This document shows positions 33,201 through 40,352 of a stretch of DNA of 64,000 nucleotides, one piece after another. This DNA comes from Streptomyces sp. SN-593 (GTDB lineage: Bacteria > Actinomycetota > Actinomycetes > Streptomycetales > Streptomycetaceae). The stretch's first letter is position 1. Each line of letters starts with the position of its first letter. The stretch lies in NCBI RefSeq assembly GCF_016756395.1, contig NZ_AP018365.1:248001-312000 (forward strand). The letters run 5' to 3'. The notes under the pieces were generated by a model. The model worked only from the letters and a program-made list of their open reading frames with translations. It was not told the origin of the DNA and did no database searches. The position numbers were made by a program, and so were the translations under genes.

Positions 33201-35353
33201 TCGACGAGGATCCGCAGGTAGGACGGCGTGGCCTCGACGTAGTCCACCCCTCGGCTGGCCACGTAGTCGACCAGGGCCCGCGGGTCGGTACGGGTCTCCT
33301 CGTCCAGGACGTGCAGCTCGTGGCCCGCGAAGAGGGCCATGAGCTGGTTCCAGGAGGCGTCGAACGACACCGAGGTGGTGAGGGCGACCCGCAGCCGCGG
33401 CCGGTGTTCCAGCAGCGGCGCGAACTGCGTCAGGCGGTGGTCGGCGAGCAGGTTGGCGAGGCCGCCGTAGGTGGCCACGACCCCCTTGGGCCGACCCGTC
33501 GAACCCGACGTGTACATCACATACACCGGATGACGCGGATCGACCACCACCCCCGGATCACCCTCCGGACACCCCGCCACCACCGCAGCCGTCGCAGGAT
33601 CGTCCACCACCAACCGCTCCACCCCACCCACCGGCAACCCACCCCCGGTCCGCACATCCGTCACCACCAACACCGGACACGCGTCCTCCAACACAAACCC
33701 CACCCGCGCCGCCGGATACCCCGGATCCACCGGCACATAAGCCGCCCCCGCCTTCACCACCGCCAAGACCGCCACCACCAACTCCACCGACCGCGGCAAC
33801 ACCACCGCCACCAACCCCTCAGCACCCACCCCCCGCGCCACCAACGCATGCGCCAACCGATTCGCCCGCACCTCCAACTCCCCGAACGTCACCACCACAT
33901 CCCCACACACCAACGCCACCGCATCAGGAGCCCGACCCACCACAGCCCCGAACAACCCCGCCAGACCCACCCCCGCAACCCCCACCACCGGACCCCTCCC
34001 CCAAACCCCCAACCGACACCGCTCCTCCACCGACAACAGATCGATCCGCCCGACCGGCTCGTCCGGGTCGCAGTCGGCGACGGCGTCGAGCAGGGCAAGC
34101 AGGCGCTCCTGGTGCGCGGCGAGGTCGTCGTCGCCGTACGCCTGCGGCGCGCCGTGCAGCCTGAGGAGGGGCGGGTTGCCGTCCCGGTAGTCGAACACCC
34201 AGACGGCCAGGTCGGTCGTCGACCCCGACACGAAGTGGCGTACCGAGGCGGGGTGCCCGGCGAAGCTCGGCCTGGCGTTGAAGGCCATGATGTTGACGAT
34301 CAGCGGGAACGCCGTGCCGATGCCGCCGGGCGTGCCGAGGTCGCGCAGCAGGTCCTCGCTGCGGTAGCGCTCGTGTGCGACGGCCGAATCGACCTCCCGC
34401 GCCACCTGGGCGACGAGGTCGCCCCACGACATGTCAGGCCGCACGGCCAGCCGCAGCGGCACCACGTTGGACATCGTGCCGGGGACCGCCGTCAGGTCGC
34501 GGTCGCCGCCGCGGCGGGCGGTGACGGGGAGGGCGAGCACCACGTCCTGGGCACCGCTCAGCCGGTGGGCGTAGAGCGCGGTGGCCGCGACGACCACCCG
34601 GGACCAGCGGACACCGGCCCGCTCGGCCGCCGCCCGCAGCGCCTCGGGGCGCCGCAGCGCCCGCTCCCCGGCCAGCCGCAGGGCCTGGTGCGGGTCGGCC
34701 GCGGCGCCGGCGGTGAGCCGTGTCGGGGCCGGCGGATCGGCCAGCCGTCCCATCCAGTAGGCGCGGTCGGCGGTGAAGTCGGCGGAGGAGCGGTACGCGG
34801 CGTCGCTGTCGACCAGGTCCCGCAGGGAGCCGAACGGGCAGGGCGGGACGGCGGCGCCCTCGGCGAGGGCCGAGTACACCTCGCCGACCCGCTGCCGGAC
34901 CATGGAGCTGCTGATCGCGTCCAGCACCAGGTGGTGGTAGTTCAGGTACCAGAGGAACTCCGTCGGCGACAGCCGGATCAGCGCGTGCCCGAACAGCGGG
35001 TCGCGGGTGGGGTCCAACGGGCGGGCCAGGTCCCGCTCCATCCACGCGGTGGCCGCCGCCCGCGGGTCCGGCTCCGCGACGAGGTCGAGGTGGACCGGCG
35101 CCCAGTGCCAGGACTCGCGGAGGATCTGCCGCGGGCCGTCGCCGTCGTCGGCGAAGGTCACGTGCAGGGCGTCGACCTCGTGGACCACCCGGCGCAGCGC
35201 GGTCTCGAACAGCTCCGGGTCGATCGGCCCGTGGATCTCCAGGCACTCACCGACGCGGTAGCCGGGGATCGGGGTCCGGGAGCTCTGCTCGGCGAGCCAG
35301 ATCTCCCGCTGGGCCGCGGTCAGGGGCAGGGCGTCTCCGTCGCGACGGGACAT
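11279..35353 (-). CDS. Seven-module NRPS, proposed Ahp-cyclodepsipeptide synthetase
   Basis: 8,024 aa from the ATG at 35353, which follows GGAGGAACCCCC. Layout: seven C-A-T modules then a thioesterase, with one N-methyltransferase inside A6 and no epimerisation domain. Phosphopantetheine serines are S1005, S2080, S3143, S4185, S5207, S6641 and S7683; the thioesterase nucleophile is S7813 (GWSAGG). All C domains keep HHxxxDG except C1 (HHLVLDA). Codes read by aligning with GrsA: A1 DANEVAFVNK (no match), A2 DFWNVGMVHK (Thr), A3 DADGVLFVDK (no match), A4 DVQFAAHVIK (Pro), A5 DAWTVAAVCK (Phe), A6 DASTVAAVCK (Tyr/aromatic, N-methylated), A7 DLYWWGGTLK (Val-like). The order X-Thr-X-Pro-Phe-NMeAr-Val matches cyanopeptolin-type depsipeptides, with lactone closure on Thr. 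C1 at the N-terminus implies an acyl starter. The gene heads an operon with MbtH, P450, SRPBCC and a 66-aa protein. Confidence 0.97.
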   Translation of the reverse strand: MSRRDGDALPLTAAQREIWLAEQSSRTPIPGYRVGECLEIHGPIDPELFETALRRVVHEVDALHVTFADDGDGPRQILRESWHWAPVHLDLVAEPDPRAAATAWMERDLARPLDPTRDPLFGHALIRLSPTEFLWYLNYHHLVLDAISSSMVRQRVGEVYSALAEGAAVPPCPFGSLRDLVDSDAAYRSSADFTADRAYWMGRLADPPAPTRLTAGAAADPHQALRLAGERALRRPEALRAAAERAGVRWSRVVVAATALYAHRLSGAQDVVLALPVTARRGGDRDLTAVPGTMSNVVPLRLAVRPDMSWGDLVAQVAREVDSAVAHERYRSEDLLRDLGTPGGIGTAFPLIVNIMAFNARPSFAGHPASVRHFVSGSTTDLAVWVFDYRDGNPPLLRLHGAPQAYGDDDLAAHQERLLALLDAVADCDPDEPVGRIDLLSVEERCRLGVWGRGPVVGVAGVGLAGLFGAVVGRAPDAVALVCGDVVVTFGELEVRANRLAHALVARGVGAEGLVAVVLPRSVELVVAVLAVVKAGAAYVPVDPGYPAARVGFVLEDACPVLVVTDVRTGGGLPVGGVERLVVDDPATAAVVAGCPEGDPGVVVDPRHPVYVMYTSGSTGRPKGVVATYGGLANLLADHRLTQFAPLLEHRPRLRVALTTSVSFDASWNQLMALFAGHELHVLDEETRTDPRALVDYVASRGVDYVEATPSYLRILVEHGLLDDPATSPALVAAGGEAVPAPLWERLRAADTVRCLNFYGPSECTVNTVAAPMDASPRPVIGRPVTNARLHVLDAALRPVPVGVPGELYVSGAGVARGYLNRPGLTAGRFVADPFGAGGSRMYRTGDLVRWNTEGNLEFLGRTDDQVKVRGFRVELGEIEAALTAHPHVAQAAVTVRADEEARLVAHVLPTAGHDLREDTLRALLRERLPEYMVPSAYVVLDTLPLTPNGKLDRRALPEPGYRPASPGRAPRTAVEHLLTGLFAEVLGVAEPGPDDSFFDLGGHSLLATRLVARARSVLGVELGLRDLFDTPTVAGLAAAVDAAGRARPALGRRERPGAVPLSFAQRRLWFLHRMEGPSATYNIPLALRLSGSLDRRALEDALADVVERHESLRTVFPVVDGVPHQRVLDPDAARPRLRVTEAGARDLPDRLAQGARHGFELSAEPPLRAELFRLGARDHVLLLVVHHIAGDGWSTGPLARHLTTAYAARSEGARPQWPPLPVQYADYALWQRELLGDGADPDSLLGGQLAYWRTRLAHLPEQVELPFDRPRPAAMSYQGAQLPFRIDAELHRGLRALARDGSASLFMVLQAGLAALLGKLGAGTDVPIGTPVAGRTDEALDDLVGFFVNTLVLRTDLSGDPTFTELLGRVREGALAAYAHQDVPFEHLVEALNPTRTLAHHPLFQTMLTLQNAPSGTFELPRLRVRTDLVPTGTAKCDLTFVLAEQPGGGGLSDGLSDAPSDALADGLCGVVEYSTDLFDAATVGGIVERWLRLLRAVVADPGRRIGQVDVLSADELRALLPPAADQDGEAPESCLHTLFERQVRADPATVALTDGGAALTYGQLNARANRLAHALAGRGVGPERLVALALPRSADLVVAVLAVLKAGAAYVPVDPAYPAARIAYLLRDTRPPLLVTTSRIGDLPGAEHVDRLLLDTADLDGLPDTDPGVAVDPRHPAYVIHTSGSTGDPKGVVVPHRNVVRLFATTRELFGFSARDVWTLFHSYAFDFSVWELWGPLLHGGRLVVVDHETSRSPGRFLELLARERVTVLNQTPSAFYPLMEADAGTPETGRELALRTVVFGGEALEHARLAGWYRRHPDDAPRLVNMYGITETTVHVTYAALDRSGTAPGQVGEALPDLRAYVLDSGLRPVAPGVPGELYVAGPGLARGYLNRPALTAGRFVADPFGAPGTRMYRSGDVVRRAADGSLRYVGRADQQVKVRGFRIEPGEVEAALAAHPGIAQVAVLARRDRADDTRLTAYLVPAEGAVPGPAALRRHLRERLPEYMVPSAFVPLDALPLTAHGKLDHRALPAPGPAPAAPSRAPRTAQEQVLCELFAEVLGVAAVGVEDGFFDLGGHSLLATRLAARIRATLGVEMPLRTLFEAPTPEGLAAALVAAGPAQAALARRERPVRVPLSFAQRRLWFLHQLEGSGANYHISLAWRLSGTLDRQALDAAVADVVARHEALRTVFPAVDGVPCQRVLDPDTARPPLPVRPVTEDELPAAMADVRDRRFDLAVDVPLRGALFELAPDTHVFQVVLHHIAGDGWSLGPLTRGLTAAYAARRRGEEPRWEELPVQYADYTLWQQELLGDPSDAGSLFAGQADYWTKALAGLPERLQLPTTRPRPPIASHRGGSVRAALDADLHRGLRELARAHGTSLFMVLQAALAALLSKLGAGDDIPVGSPVAGRTDQAQDDLVGYFVNTLVFRTDTSGDPTFAELLGRVRDTALAGYAHQDLPFEYLVEVLNPTRSLAHHPLFQVMLVLQNAPRADFAPSGLRVEEVASASATAKLDLILTLSERHAPDGSPDGIDGSVEYALDLFDPAAVEELTGRWERLLRAVVADPRQRIGRIDVLSVEERRRLGVWGRGPVVGVAGVGLPGLFGAVVRRAPDAVALVCGDVVVTFGELEVRANRLAHALVARGVGPEGLVAVVLPRSVELVVAVLAVVKAGAAYVPVDPGYPAARVGFLLEDACPVLVVTDVRIGGGLPVGGVDQLVVDDPATAAVVAGCPEGDPGVVVDPRHPVYVMYTSGSTGRPKGVVATYGGLANLLANQRALVYGTAERMRVGMTTSVSFDASCDQILALFAGHELHVLDEATWSDPGAYLAYAARAGLDTVGGTPSYLQVLVEHGLLDHPRWRPSVVALGGEAVPQPLWERLRAADGVTSLNFYGPSECTVDSVHAPLASSPRQVIGRPLGGTELYVLDAALRPVPVGVPGELYLSGAGVARGYLNRPGLTAGRFVADPFGAGGSRMYRTGDLVRWNTEGNLEFLGRTDDQVKVRGFRVELGEIETALTAHPHVAQAAVLVRQDRPGDPRLVAYLQPASGSEPRTEPRTEHLRAYLRERLPEYMVPSAFVPLAALPLNANGKVDRRALPEPDADVTPAGRAPHTPREQVLAGLFAEVLGVPRVGADDDFFALGGHSLLATRLVARVRATLGVELELRALFRTPTVAGLAAGLGGADRARLALERVERPDPVPLSSAQRRLWFLRQMEGADSVYNMPLAWRLRGPLDLAALEAALGDLTDRHETLRTVFPAADGVPHQQVLPAGRARPELAVTRADRSDLPRLLTKAAARGFDLATRPPLRAEVFQVAADEHVLLVVMHHIAGDGWSLGPLAADLATAYAARRRGGEPRWAPLPVQYADYTLWQRELLGDPDDPHSRFAGQLAYWKAQLSGLPEQIRLPADRRRPATPSHAGGHLPIALDAELHAGLVRLGRAHGASVYMVLQAALASLLDRLGAGPDVPVGSLIAGRTDQALDDLVGFFVNTLVLRTDTSGDPSFAELLVRVREGALGAYAHQDLPFEHVVEALNPSRSPARQPLFQVLLALQNVPRTEFALSGLTSEVLLVRTPTTMFDLGFHLLERGGSGGPAEGIVGRVEYSTDLFDPGTVETLVARWLRLLAAVVADPERPLSRVDVLTPEERHDLLVARNATARPTPDATLPAMFQARARRTPKAPAVVFEDTVLTYGELNRRANRLAHALLARGVGPEQVVALRLPRSAELVVAVLAVLKAGAAYLPVDPDYPAARIAYMLSDARPAVVLDDLAAVTPDGELPEHDPVVRADTRHPAYVIYTSGSTGRPKAVVMPAAGLLNLLEWHHGAVGGGPGTRTAQFTAVGFDVSVQEMLSALLYGKTLVVPTEEQRRSAELFAHWLERHRVEELFAPNLVVEALAEAAEEAGLALPHLRLVAQAGEAMRLGGAVRRFRAGRADRRLHNHYGPAETHVITAYALPADPADCPLPVPIGRPIANCRAYVLDPALRPAAPGVLGELYLAGAGLARGYLNRPGLSAGRFVADPYGRPGTRMYRTGDLVRWRADGELEFAGRIDHQVKVRGFRIEPGEIEAELTAHPGVAQAAVLAREDRVVAYVVPSDGSGATAAALGAHLRERLPEYMVPSAFLLLDALPLTPNGKLDRAALPAPEPAATGGGRAPRTPQEQILCTLFAEVLGLARVGADEDFFALGGHSLLATRLVSRVRAALGVELELRALFRTPTPAGLAAGLHDAATARQALVPRPRREPVPLSFAQRRLWFLQQFGAPSATYHMPLALRLSGDLDRAALGAALVDVVARHETLRTVFPHTAGIPHQRVLDSAEAAVALTVRPAGDAEVPALLREASVRGFDLSSEVPLRAELFAVAPDEHVLLLVMHHIVGDGWSMGPLARDLAAAYATRRGGRAPAWPPLPVQYADYTLWQQEILGDEHDADSLFARQVAYWKRALAGLPEQVRLPADRPRPATMSYGGDLLEVRIGADLHAALLELARGTGTSLFMVLQAALAALYTRLGAGTDIPIGSPIAGRTDEALDDLVGFFVNTLVLRTDTSGDPSFAELLGRVRETALSAYAHQDVPFEHLVEVLNPSRSLSHHPLFQTGLVVQNTPGGDFELPGLRVAGVAVPTGTARLDLTFGFVEEHGPEGAPAGITGTIEYSTDLFDRATVEVLAARWTRLLAAVAAAPDRPIGGIDLLSAEERGELLPAASAERAAGPGLPELFAARVAAAPGAVALVCGGVALTYAELDGRANRFARWLVARGVGAEQVVAVALPRSVESVVAVLGVLKAGAAYLPVDPGYPRARVEFMVGDARPVVVVDDPAVVAGCGGPGTDPGVVVDVRQPAYVIYTSGSTGRPKGVVVSHAGVAGLVAEQAARLGVAPGSRVLQFASPSFDASFWDLCGALLTGATLVLAPAEAPLEALTDRRLSVTHVTLPPSALAALDGAATTATTLVVAGEACPPELVERWAPGRRMINAYGPTETTVCATMSDPLAPGTGAVPIGRAVAGFRTYVLDARLRVVPPGVTGELYVAGPGLARGYLNRPDLTAGRFVADPYGRPGTRMYRTGDLVRRLRDGQLEYAGRADQQVKVRGFRVEPGEVESALAEHPAVAQAAVVARDDRLVGYVTTRPDQAVRPAELAAHLRERLPDYLVPAVFTVLDALPLTPNGKLDRAALPAPEPAATGGGRAPRTPQEQILAELFAEVLDLPRVFLDDDFFALGGHSLLATRLAARVRSVLGVELGLRALFQAPTVAGLADALAGAGRARPALTAYERPRAVPLSFAQRRLWFLHRMDAAAATYHIPLALRMSGDLDRPALDLALADVVARHESLRTVFPEIDGVPCQRLLDPAPVRLRARPIQAAPDELPRRLAESARHPFDLATEPPLRAELFAVAPDEHVLLLVIHHIAADGWSTGPLARDLAEAYAARREGRTADRPALPVQYADYTLWQRELLGDAADPRSRFAGQLDYWRGQLSDLPELLRLPTDRPRPAVPGWQGDHVGLELGADLHAALLELARGTGTSLFMVLQAALAALYTRLGAGTDIPIGSPIAGRTDEALDDLVGFFVNTLVLRTDTSGDPSFAELLGRVRETALSAYAHQDVPFEHLVEVLNPSRSLSHHPLFQTILAVQNAPMGRFSLPGLDVATYAVGTGTAKFDLGVSMAERFAPDGSPAGVAGTVEYATDLFDRSTVAALVRRWTTLLKAVTADPERPIGGIDLLDADERHRLLEQGTATAGAVEAVPVPHAFAARVAAAPGAVALVCGGVALTYAELDGRANRFARWLVARGVGAEQVVAVALPRSVESVVAVLGVLKAGAAYLPVDPGYPRARVEFMVEDARPVVVVDDPAVVAGCGGPGTDPGVVVDVRQPAYVIYTSGSTGRPKGVVVSHAGVAGLVAGQIERFAIEPGSRVLQFASPSFDASVSEICTALLGGATLVLPPAADPLAALTDPHLGVTHVTVPPSVLAAVPDGAVAASTLVVAGEACPPELVERWAPGRRMINAYGPTETTVCATMSDPLAPGTGTAPIGRPITGARVYVLDDRLRPVPPGVTGELYVAGAGLARGYLNRPDLTAGRFVACPFGSGERMYRTGDLVRQRSGGELEYAGRADQQVKVRGFRVEPGEVESALAEHPAVAHAAVLAQDDRLVGYVVPRRDTPRDSGLEADHVDEWQGIYDALPIAAGDAAFGHDFVGWNSSYDASPLPVEQMREWRDATVARVLALRPRRVLEIGVGTGLLLSQIAPHCDTYWATDFSATAIDSLAAQVAGEERLAGRVVLQTRPAHDTEGLPAGEFDTVVINSVVQYFPSADYLADVIGKLMRLLAPGGALFVGDVRNLRLLRPLATAVHLHRAGDGADRAGVRRAVEQALRVEKELLVDPDYFTVLRERFPADIGAVQVEVKRGRHHNELTRYRYEVTLHKQPVVPHVPSRSVELAWGRDITGPAGLRDLLARPPAEVLRITGVPNRRVVAEAALARAVQDGDEPLAPLLERAHTPEESGPPDPEDFHALGREFGREVTVTWSATSADAVDVLLADPRAPGSPVEAYRSAGTTGRTLSSLTNRPVGGRGTGALLGELRDWLRARLPDYLVPSAFVALDALPLTASGKLDRRALPAPDLGRSAAGRAPRTPQEQLLAELFAEVLGLAQVGVEDSFFDLGGHSLLATRLASRVRATLGAELEVRTLFETPTVAGLAARLDGSGAARPALAARARPEQVELSFAQRRLWFLHRMDGPSATYNMPLALRLTGDLDRSALHAALADVVTRHESLRTVFHESDGVPHQVVLSAAQAHPELPVADLDEDALAGRLADTARRGFDLAAEPPLRAELYALAPDRHVLLVVVHHIAADGWSMGPLSADLAAAYAARCRGERPQWAPLPVQYADYTGWQRDLLGDVDDPDSLFARQLAYWKQELAGVPQQVQLPADRPRPPVASQRGDRVVVRLDPELHQALRELAAAHGASMFMVLQAGLAALLTRLGAGTDIPIGSPVAGRTDQALDDLVGFFVNTLVLRTDTGGDPGFAELLGRVRQKALCAYDHQDVPFEYLVEVANPVRSLAHHPLFQVMLALQNAPLGEFALPGLSTDHLEAPTGTSRVDLTFSLAEQFRPDGAAGGLVGAVEYATDLFDAPTVERLFERWARLLRAAAADPARPISRIGLMSDAERHRLLHGFNDTVAEVPSGSVPALFARQVRATPDAVAVEAGGTELTYAELDRRTDRLATALISHGVRPETPVAVLLDRSAELVVAILAIVKAGGAYLPLDSRFPSSRIDLILRESGAALVLTREVLAALAGSADEAPSGVGAACRPGQLAYIMYTSGSTGRPKGVGVTHRDVVGLALSPEWGGGGHDRVLMHSPTAFDLSTYELWVPLLRGGRIVVAPPGHLDLDLLQHTISSRKVTGLWLTAGLFRLVAEERPGLLAGVREVWTGGDVVSPAAAARVLAACPGTEVVNGYGPTEATTLATRHPVRALPENASTVPIGGPMANMRAYVLDDRLRPVPTGMVGELYLAGTGVARGYFGRPGPTAERFTADPYGPAGSRMYRTGDLAWWLPDGTLEFAGRVDHQVKLRGLRIEPGEIEAVLAACPGVAQAAVVAREDRPGDKRLVAYLVPAPEGAPETAELAGRLRRELPDYMVPAAFVTVDALPLTANGKLDRAALPAPDYGAQDAGRGPRTPREQMLCGLFAEVLGREQVGIDDGFFDLGGHSLLAARLASRVRETLGLELGLRMLFEAPTVAGLTERLAMDDPDDALDVLLPLRSTGTAAPLFCVHPGGGISWSYSGLLNHLGPQHPVYALQARGLGRPEPLPASFEEMAADYADHVQKIQPEGPYLLLGWSAGGLIAHALACELRARGERTALLAILDAYPVKEVRFEEEPVPTVRDVLVGVLDVDPDELGDREITYAEVAEVLNRRGSALAGLDERQVEVIVQIMINNAKLSVDFVPGRHDGDLLLFNSTIDRGDDDAGPDAWRPYVAGRIESHEITTRHDQMTKAGSLAQIGPILAARIAEATGHVRDTGPVRDTAHARGAGDARGTGDARATTLSHQED
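12215..15340 (-). other. NRPS module 7: C7-A7-T7, Val-like residue
   Basis: Residues about 6672-7713. The A7 code DLYWWGGTLK shares the W-x-GGT core with valine pockets such as DAFWIGGTFK but differs at three other positions, so valine, isoleucine or a bulkier relative is possible. A7 belongs to a different A-domain lineage from A1-A6 ([18 protein letters not shown]). Carrier serine S7683. Confidence 0.75.
15704..16936 (-). other. N-methyltransferase domain inserted in A6
   Basis: Residues about 6140-6550 of the NRPS. SAM-binding motif I is [12 protein letters not shown] near residue 6205, followed by [14 protein letters not shown] and a hydrophobic strand containing [13 protein letters not shown]. 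Placement between adenylation motifs A8 and A10 is standard for NRPS N-methylating modules, so the module 6 amide is N-methylated. Confidence 0.93.
17720..18165 (-). repeat. Near-identical A5/A6 segment with atypical codon use, copy 2
   Basis: Counterpart of 20800-21235, in A6. The matching C-domain blocks are at about 18536-18885 (C6) and 21598-21952 (C5). Confidence 0.8.
19643..22708 (-). other. NRPS module 5: C5-A5-T5, phenylalanine
   Basis: Residues about 4216-5237. The A5 code DAWTVAAVCK is a phenylalanine-type pocket, one residue from the GrsA code. C5 shares about 350 bp of near-identical DNA with C6, and A5 shares several long blocks with A6. Carrier serine S5207. Confidence 0.87.
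20800..21235 (-). repeat. Near-identical A5/A6 segment with atypical codon use, copy 1
   Basis: About 430 bp in A5, almost identical to 17720-18165 in A6, again with G/T-ended codons on the coding strand. Other A5/A6 blocks of ordinary codon use lie at about 20060-20150 with 16990-17080, and 20405-20550 with 17340-17490. Confidence 0.8.
22709..25834 (-). other. NRPS module 4: C4-A4-T4, proline (Ahp precursor)
   Basis: Residues about 3174-4215. The A4 code DVQFAAHVIK falls in the proline family DVQ(L/F/Y)(I/A)AHVVK. The carrier-bound or released proline residue is the expected substrate of the cluster P450. Carrier serine S4185. Confidence 0.88.
25835..29023 (-). other. NRPS module 3: C3-A3-T3, residue X3 (predicted P1 position)
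   Basis: Residues about 2111-3173. C3 keeps HHIAGDG. The A3 code DADGVLFVDK is unassigned. A3 and A1 are close relatives (shared [18 protein letters not shown] and long identical DNA stretches) but have different pockets. In Ahp-cyclodepsipeptides the residue before Ahp occupies the protease S1 pocket, so this domain would set target preference. Carrier serine S3143. Confidence 0.8.
27060..27610 (-). repeat. Near-identical A1/A3 segment with atypical codon use, copy 2
   Basis: Counterpart of 33475-34025, in A3. A second shared block with ordinary codon use links the same two domains (about 26320-26580 and 32719-32980). Confidence 0.8.
29024..32248 (-). other. NRPS module 2: C2-A2-T2, threonine
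   Basis: Residues about 1036-2110. C2 has HHIAGDG at 1187-1193. The A2 code DFWNVGMVHK differs from the standard threonine code DFWNIGMVHK only by Val for Ile at one position. The Thr hydroxyl is the expected nucleophile for the final macrolactone. Carrier serine S2080. Confidence 0.9.
32249..35353 (-). other. NRPS module 1: C1-A1-T1, residue X1 (exocyclic)
   Basis: Residues about 1-1035. C1 starts within the first 10 residues and has the EntF-like [14 protein letters not shown] opening and HHLVLDA at 140-146, where the usual Gly of HHxxxDG is Ala; it differs clearly from C2-C7. With no upstream module it must accept an acyl group or an acyl/aryl carrier protein product. The A1 pocket (DANEVAFVNK) has no match I know; Glu at the position equivalent to GrsA 278 is seen in some pockets for basic amino acids. 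Carrier serine S1005. Confidence 0.8.
33475..34025 (-). repeat. Near-identical A1/A3 segment with atypical codon use, copy 1
   Basis: About 550 bp encoding the N-terminal core of A1, almost identical to 27060-27610 in A3. On the coding strand the third codon positions are rich in G and T (GTG, TTG, GGT) instead of the C/G pattern of the surrounding gene. This suggests a shared foreign or converted segment. Confidence 0.8.
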
Positions 35354-35455
35354 GGGGGTTCCTCCAGAAGTGTGGGTGGGCGGGCGCGCGGGGGCGCGCC
35401 GGGCCGCGGCCGGTCGCGGTGGCGTCACGCGATCGGCGGGGGACGGCTTCCGCGG

Positions 35456-37768
35456 TCAGACGGCGAGTGCGCCGGCCTGGATCTGCCAGAGGGACGCGTA
35501 GTGTCCGTGCCGGGCGAGGAGTTCGTCGTGGGTGCCCTGTTCGGCGACGATCCCGCCCTTGTCCATGACGTAGATCCGGTCGGCCTGGCGGACCGTGGAG
35601 AGGCGGTGTGCGATGACGATCATCGTCCGGTCCGCCGCGAAGCTGCGCAGCGCGCGCTGGATGGCGGCCTCGGTCTCGTTGTCCACGGCGGAGGTGGCCT
35701 CGTCGAGGATGACGACCGGCGAGTCCCGCAGGATCGTGCGGGCCAGGGCGATGCGCTGCCGCTGGCCGCCGGAGAGCGAGGCGCCGCGTTCGCCGATCAG
35801 CGTGTCGTAGCCGTCCGGCAGCGCCGCGACGAAGGTGTGCGCCTCGGCCATGGCGGCGGCCCGGACCACGGCCTCGTCCGAGGCGTCGAACCTGCCGTAG
35901 CGGATGTTGTCGGCGATGGTCCCGTCGAAGAGGAACGGGTCCTGGGCGACGAAGCCGATGGCGTGGCGCAGGCTGCGGCGCCGCAGGTCGCGGATGTCGC
36001 GTCCGTCGAGCAGGACCCTGCCGGAGTCCGCGTCCTGGAAGCGCATCAGCAGCTTGGCGATCGACGTCTTGCCCGAGCCGGTGGCGCCCACCAGGGCGGT
36101 CACCCGGCCGGCCGGGATGGTCAGGGAGAGGTCCTCCAGTGCCGCGGGCCGGCCGGGGTAGGCGAAGGTGACGCGGTCGAGGACGATCTCGCCCCGCACG
36201 TCGGGGAGGTCGAGCGTCCCGTCGCCGGCGTCGGTCTCGACGGGCAGGGCGCGCAGTCGCCGGACCCGGTCGTAGCAGGCGAGGGTGCGCTGGTACTGGT
36301 CGGCGATGCCGCCGAGCCGGCTCATCCGCATCAGCAGCATCTGGGGCAGTCCGATCAGCGGGCTGAACACCTCGAAGCGCAGGGTGCCGCCCAGCACCGC
36401 GCGGCCGCCGACCAGCAGGGTGCCGGCCATCGACGCGGTGGTGCAGGCGCGCACGGTCTCGGCGTGGCGGGTCGTGTCCCGGTCGCTGTGCCGGCTGCTG
36501 GCCTGCGCCGCCTCGCTGAGGTCGTCGATGCGTGCGGCCTCGAAGTCCTCGGTGCAGAAGCTCTTGACGGTCGCGCCGGCCTCCAGCGAGTTGATCACCT
36601 GGCTGCCCAGCCTGGCCCGGCGCTCGCCGGTGCGGGCGTAGCCGGCCGCGGACTTGTCCTGGTGGCGCAGCGACAGCCAGGCGATGACCGGGATCGGCAG
36701 GAACGCGATCCACGCGATCTGGGGTGCCAGCAGGAGGAAGGCGGGCACCAGGATCAGCAGGCTGGTGGCGAGTTGCAGCACGTCGTTGGCCGGGCCCGCG
36801 AAGAAGGCGCCGAGTTGGCCGACGTCGTTGGTGAGGGTGCCGGCCACCCGGCTGGTCCGCTCGCCCTCCAGGTGCCGCGGTGCGAGGTGCTGGACGTGCC
36901 GGTAGGTGCGGCTGCGCCAGTCGTGTTCGATGTCCTGGCCGAGTCGGCGCCACTGGAGGTTCGAGGCGTACGACAGGCCGGCCACCGCCGCGCAGGCCGC
37001 GGCCACCAGCCCGGCCAGGCCGCACAGTTGGGCGCCGGCCGCGGTCAGGCCGAGTCGGGCCAGCGGAGCCGCCTCGCCCTTGATGAGGACCAGGCCGGTC
37101 CAGCCGAGGAAGGTGCCGAGCGCCATCTCCGCGGCCTGGCAGGCGATGGACAGGGCCGCGGCCCGGTACAGGCGGCGCCGGTGCGGTCCGACGATCTCCA
37201 CCAGCGGGTGGCGCCCGGCACCGGGCCCGACGGCGTCACGGGAGGTGTCGACCGCCCTGCGCCAGTCCCTCCGCAGGACGAGCGCGGTCGCCGCGACGAC
37301 CGCGCCCACCGCCGCCAACTGCCTGCTCGGCGCCGACCCCTTGGCCAGCGCGACGCCGACCGCGACCGCGCAGCCGATCCCGCCGCCGACGGCGAGCACC
37401 GGGCGGGCGGACCGGCCGCGGCCGGTCCGCGGCGGCGGGGAGGCCGCCGGGGTCCGGGGCGGGCCCGGACGTGCTGCGCGGGCCGTCCCCGCCGCGACCA
37501 GGGCGACGGCGGTGCGCACCATCCGCCCGATGTCCGTGGCCGGCATCCGTGCGTCGTGCCGGACCAGCACCCCGCCGGTCACCGGGTTGGCCTGCACGTC
37601 GGTGATCCCGGGAACGCGGCCCAGCGCGGCGGCGAGGGTCTCGGCCGCCCGGGGCCGCCCGCGCACCAGCTCGACGTCCCAGCGCTGGCGGCCCGGCGTG
37701 ACCGAGCGCGGGCTCGCGCCTCGTTCCACGGACCGGAATCCGGCGGCGGCGCCCAGTAGCGATGGCAT
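35456..37768 (-). CDS. ABC exporter (TMD-NBD) with N-terminal HMA-like domain
   Basis: 770 aa from the ATG at 37768, preceded by AGGTGA; a GTG at 37780 is an alternative. Residues about 30-95 resemble a heavy-metal-associated (HMA_2-type) ferredoxin-like fold (strand, helix with [10 protein letters not shown], strands [15 protein letters not shown]) but without a CxxC pair. A Pro/Arg linker, two predicted helices and a six-helix exporter domain (about 195-500) follow, then a nucleotide-binding domain with Walker [10 protein letters not shown] (about 560), LSGGQ signature (about 662), Walker [10 protein letters not shown] and the switch His in IAHRLS. As a half-transporter it should dimerise. 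It ends 102 bp before the NRPS start on the same strand and may be co-transcribed, so export of or resistance to the peptide is plausible; metal-linked transport is the alternative suggested by the HMA-like domain. Confidence 0.9.
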   Translation of the reverse strand: MPSLLGAAAGFRSVERGASPRSVTPGRQRWDVELVRGRPRAAETLAAALGRVPGITDVQANPVTGGVLVRHDARMPATDIGRMVRTAVALVAAGTARAARPGPPRTPAASPPPRTGRGRSARPVLAVGGGIGCAVAVGVALAKGSAPSRQLAAVGAVVAATALVLRRDWRRAVDTSRDAVGPGAGRHPLVEIVGPHRRRLYRAAALSIACQAAEMALGTFLGWTGLVLIKGEAAPLARLGLTAAGAQLCGLAGLVAAACAAVAGLSYASNLQWRRLGQDIEHDWRSRTYRHVQHLAPRHLEGERTSRVAGTLTNDVGQLGAFFAGPANDVLQLATSLLILVPAFLLLAPQIAWIAFLPIPVIAWLSLRHQDKSAAGYARTGERRARLGSQVINSLEAGATVKSFCTEDFEAARIDDLSEAAQASSRHSDRDTTRHAETVRACTTASMAGTLLVGGRAVLGGTLRFEVFSPLIGLPQMLLMRMSRLGGIADQYQRTLACYDRVRRLRALPVETDAGDGTLDLPDVRGEIVLDRVTFAYPGRPAALEDLSLTIPAGRVTALVGATGSGKTSIAKLLMRFQDADSGRVLLDGRDIRDLRRRSLRHAIGFVAQDPFLFDGTIADNIRYGRFDASDEAVVRAAAMAEAHTFVAALPDGYDTLIGERGASLSGGQRQRIALARTILRDSPVVILDEATSAVDNETEAAIQRALRSFAADRTMIVIAHRLSTVRQADRIYVMDKGGIVAEQGTHDELLARHGHYASLWQIQAGALAV

Positions 37769-37965
37769 GTGTACGATCACCTGTTTTACGGGGGTCGCCG
37801 AAGACCGTCACGTGCACGACGGAACACTGCGGCGAGGTCGGGGAGTTCTGGAGGGGGAAGGTGCCGGCGGCGGGCGTACCCGCCGACGGCCGCCGCCCGC
37901 GTGCGGCGCGCCGCATCCGATCGGCGTGCGCGTCCGGCGGCGGCCGCCCGGTCCGTGACGGACCG

Positions 37966-38271
37966 TCAGTGCGCCTTCGCGGCGGCGGCGCGGGGCTTGG
38001 GTGCCTTCGCTCCCCCGGCGGCGTGGCCGGCGGACTCCTCCACGGCGCGGTTTCCGGCGTCGGCGGCCGCGATCTGGGCGGCCACCACGTCGGCGGTCAC
38101 CTCGGCCGCGAGGTCGTTGATGTTCTCCCCGACCTCGTGGGCCGCCTTCTTCACCTCCATCGCGATGCCGACGGACGTCTTGACGACTCCGCTCACCAGC
38201 GGCCTGAGCAGGCGCTTGGCCAGCGGCGCGACGATGAGACCCACCAGGAAGGGCGGTACGACGGGCGGCAT
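37966..38271 (-). CDS. DUF5132 protein
   Basis: 101 aa, ATG start with GGATGGAG upstream. Begins MPPVVPPFLVGLIVAPLAKR, a short hydrophobic segment bounded by prolines and basic residues, then an amphipathic helix (VKKAAHEVGENINDLAAEVTADVVAAQ) and a Lys/Ala/Pro-rich tail. This is the DUF5132 pattern. Members often sit beside transporters with HMA-type domains (general knowledge, not checked here). Its position directly upstream of the HMA-like ABC exporter on the same strand, 197 bp away, fits an accessory membrane-associated helper for that transporter. Biochemical function is unknown. Confidence 0.8.
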   Translation of the reverse strand: MPPVVPPFLVGLIVAPLAKRLLRPLVSGVVKTSVGIAMEVKKAAHEVGENINDLAAEVTADVVAAQIAAADAGNRAVEESAGHAAGGAKAPKPRAAAAKAH

Positions 38272-38762
38272 GATGCTCCATCCTTTCTACGGACACGCAT
38301 GACAGGGAACCCGGAAACGGCGAATGCCGGAGCAGCGCACGGCCGGGCGGAGGGAAGCATCCCCTTCCGACGTCCGGAATTCCTCTGACGACGCGAATTC
38401 CCGGACATCGGAACCCGCCATCCGATCCCGTTGATCACCGTAGTCGAACCGCGCCCGCTTGAGCCAAATGACCGACGCCGAGTTCACTCGTGCGAGTGTT
38501 CATACCCTTACCGCGTGACCTGAATCCCGGCGCACCCGAACGCCAATTCTCATGATGAGCTGATGAATTGCGGCCCCTGAGCCCCACGCCCGCGTCAGCC
38601 CGGTGAGGACGGCCGGGACACCCCTCGTACAGGTGAATCCCAGCCGCCCGCCCCACCCGCCCCGAACAGGCCCCGGCCAGCGGCCACGCGGTGCGCGGCG
38701 AGGCCGACGCGTCCGCGGCGCAGGGCGGCCGGCCCCTCACACGACCGGGCCCCGGTGGCACC
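38272..38762. promoter_or_regulatory. Divergent control region between DUF5132/ABC exporter and family-5 ABC operon
   Basis: 491 bp with no convincing gene. It contains an imperfect stem-loop (38365-38413), a 14-bp palindrome CACTCGTGCGAGTG at 38485-38498, and A/T-richer patches near 38450-38580 where promoters for both directions probably lie. I could not assign a specific -10/-35 pair. Confidence 0.5.
38365..38413. promoter_or_regulatory. Imperfect inverted repeat with GAATTC-ended arms
   Basis: Arms 38365-38382 and 38395-38413 are complementary over about 18 positions with one mismatch and one bulge, around a 12-nt loop. No T-run follows, so it is more likely a protein-binding site or 5'-leader structure than a terminator. 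It lies about 95 bp upstream of the DUF5132 start. Confidence 0.5.
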
Positions 38763-40352
38763 ATGGCCCGCATGCCCCGACGCACCCCGGCGGTCGTCCT
38801 GGCGGCCGCCCTCGTCGCCTCGGCCCCCGCGCTGGGCGGCTGCGGCGACGGCGCCTCCTCCACGAGCACTCCCCTGGTGGACCACGGCACCGTCCGGATC
38901 GCGGAGTCCAGCGAGACGCCGAGTTTCGACCCGTACTCCGCCTTCGGCGCCTCCCAGGCCCGCTACGCCTACGACTCGCTGGTCGACCTCTCCCCCGACG
39001 GCTCGCTGGTCACCGGCCTGGCCGCTTCCTGGCGGGCCACGTCCACCACCGCCGCCTTCGTCCTGCGCCCGGGCGTCACCTGTTCCGACGGCACCCCCCT
39101 CACCGCCTCGGCGGTGGCCCGGGCCCTCACCTACGCCGACGACCCGGCCCGCCAACTCGCCGGCGCCCGGACCGTCCTGCCGGACGTCCCGTTCACCGCG
39201 AGCGCCGACGACCGGACCGGGACGGTGTCGACGACCACCGCGTCCCCGTACCCGTTCCTCACCCGCACCGTCGGGCTGCTGCCGATCGTCTGCCCGGCCG
39301 GACTCGACCGGCCCGGCTCGCTGGCGCGCACCACCCAGGGCACCGGCCCGTACGTGCTGACCCGCTACACCCCCGGCGGGCCCTACGAGTTCACCGTCCG
39401 CGACGGGTACTCCTGGGGGCCGGCCGGGGCGACCACCGCCGCGCGCGGGCTGCCCGCCCACCTCGTCGTCTCCGTGGTGCCCCAGTCCTCCACGGCGGCC
39501 AACCTGCTGCTGACCGGAGGCGTCGAGATCGCGGACGTGACCGGTCCCGACCGCGCCCGGCTCGGCGGCCACGGCCTGTCCCGCACCGACGTCGCCACCG
39601 TGATCGGGCTGACCTTCTTCAACCAGCGGCCCGGCCGACCGCTGGCCGACCCGGCCCTGCGCCGCGCCATGGTCTCCGCCCTCGACCGCCGGGCGCTCGC
39701 CAACGTCGCCGTCGGGGGCCGTGGCAGCCCCGCGACCGACTTCGGCGCCGAGGGCGCGCTCTGCCACGCCGACCTCGCCGACGCCAACCTGCCCGCCCTC
39801 GACGCCCCCGCCGCCCTGCGGGCTGCCGGCTGGACCCGCTCCGGAGACGGCCCGCTGCGCAAGGACGGCCGACGGCTGAAGCTCCGCCTCGTCACCAGCC
39901 CCGACCTCGGCCCCACCCTGCCGTCGGTGGCCGAGCTGATGGCCCGGGAGTGGACGGCGCTGGGCGCCCACGTCGAACTGGTCGGCGAGAGCCTGCCCGC
40001 CCTCGTCAACGCGATGTACCGCAGCGCCGACTTCGACGTGGTGGTCGGCAGCACCCCGGGCTTCGCCCTGCCGGTCGGCTTCGTCCCCTTCTTCTCCGGC
40101 CCCACCACCGCCGAGGGCCTCAACTTCGCGGGCGTGTCCAACCCCGCGTACGACGCGCTGGTCGCGAAGGCGCTCCGCGAGACCGACACGGCGGGCTGCG
40201 GCACCTGGAACCGGGCCGCCGCCGCGCTCCTCCGCTCCGCCGACGCGCTGCCGATCGCCGACGGCCGCAGCGGCGTCTACGGCCACCGGACCACCTTCGC
40301 CACCTCCTTCGGCGGCCAGATCGTCCCCACCAGCATCCGCCTCCACCAGTGA
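38763..40352 (+). CDS. Family-5 extracellular solute-binding lipoprotein
   Basis: 529 aa from the ATG at 38763; in-frame codons upstream lack a ribosome binding site. N-terminal lipoprotein signal: Arg-Arg, a hydrophobic Ala/Val/Leu core and lipobox LGGC. The mature part has the family-5 (oligopeptide/dipeptide/nickel-binding) pattern: GTVRIAESSETPSFDPYSAF near the start, a repeated ALDRRALANVAVGG-type segment mid-protein, and LPIADGRSGVYGHR near the end. It would deliver peptides or a small chelated ligand to the permeases encoded next. First gene of a four-gene operon with translational overlaps. Confidence 0.92.
   Translation: MARMPRRTPAVVLAAALVASAPALGGCGDGASSTSTPLVDHGTVRIAESSETPSFDPYSAFGASQARYAYDSLVDLSPDGSLVTGLAASWRATSTTAAFVLRPGVTCSDGTPLTASAVARALTYADDPARQLAGARTVLPDVPFTASADDRTGTVSTTTASPYPFLTRTVGLLPIVCPAGLDRPGSLARTTQGTGPYVLTRYTPGGPYEFTVRDGYSWGPAGATTAARGLPAHLVVSVVPQSSTAANLLLTGGVEIADVTGPDRARLGGHGLSRTDVATVIGLTFFNQRPGRPLADPALRRAMVSALDRRALANVAVGGRGSPATDFGAEGALCHADLADANLPALDAPAALRAAGWTRSGDGPLRKDGRRLKLRLVTSPDLGPTLPSVAELMAREWTALGAHVELVGESLPALVNAMYRSADFDVVVGSTPGFALPVGFVPFFSGPTTAEGLNFAGVSNPAYDALVAKALRETDTAGCGTWNRAAAALLRSADALPIADGRSGVYGHRTTFATSFGGQIVPTSIRLHQ

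Noticed and set aside
11279..35353. Streptogramin B-type synthetase (Thr, Pro and N-methyl aromatic residues also occur there)
   Set aside because: The order differs: an extra A domain lies before Thr, module 5 is Phe directly before N-Me-aromatic, and there are no genes for 3-hydroxypicolinate, pipecolate or phenylglycine supply. Ahp-cyclodepsipeptide order fits every position.
11279..35353. Epimerisation or dual condensation/epimerisation domains giving D-residues
   Set aside because: No E-domain motifs were seen, and the C-domain subtype cannot be told by eye; cyanopeptolin-type rings normally contain L-residues.
15890..37759. A plus-strand reading frame open for more than 21 kb opposite the NRPS and exporter genes
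   Set aside because: It is a by-product of extreme GC bias on the strand opposite real genes: the translation is His/Arg/Gln/Pro-rich with no folds, has no ribosome binding site and crosses several unrelated genes.
37769..38271. N-terminal extensions of the exporter and overlapping plus-strand frames in this interval
   Set aside because: No ribosome binding site and Arg/Pro-rich shadow composition; the DUF5132 frame on the minus strand has a recognisable family pattern.
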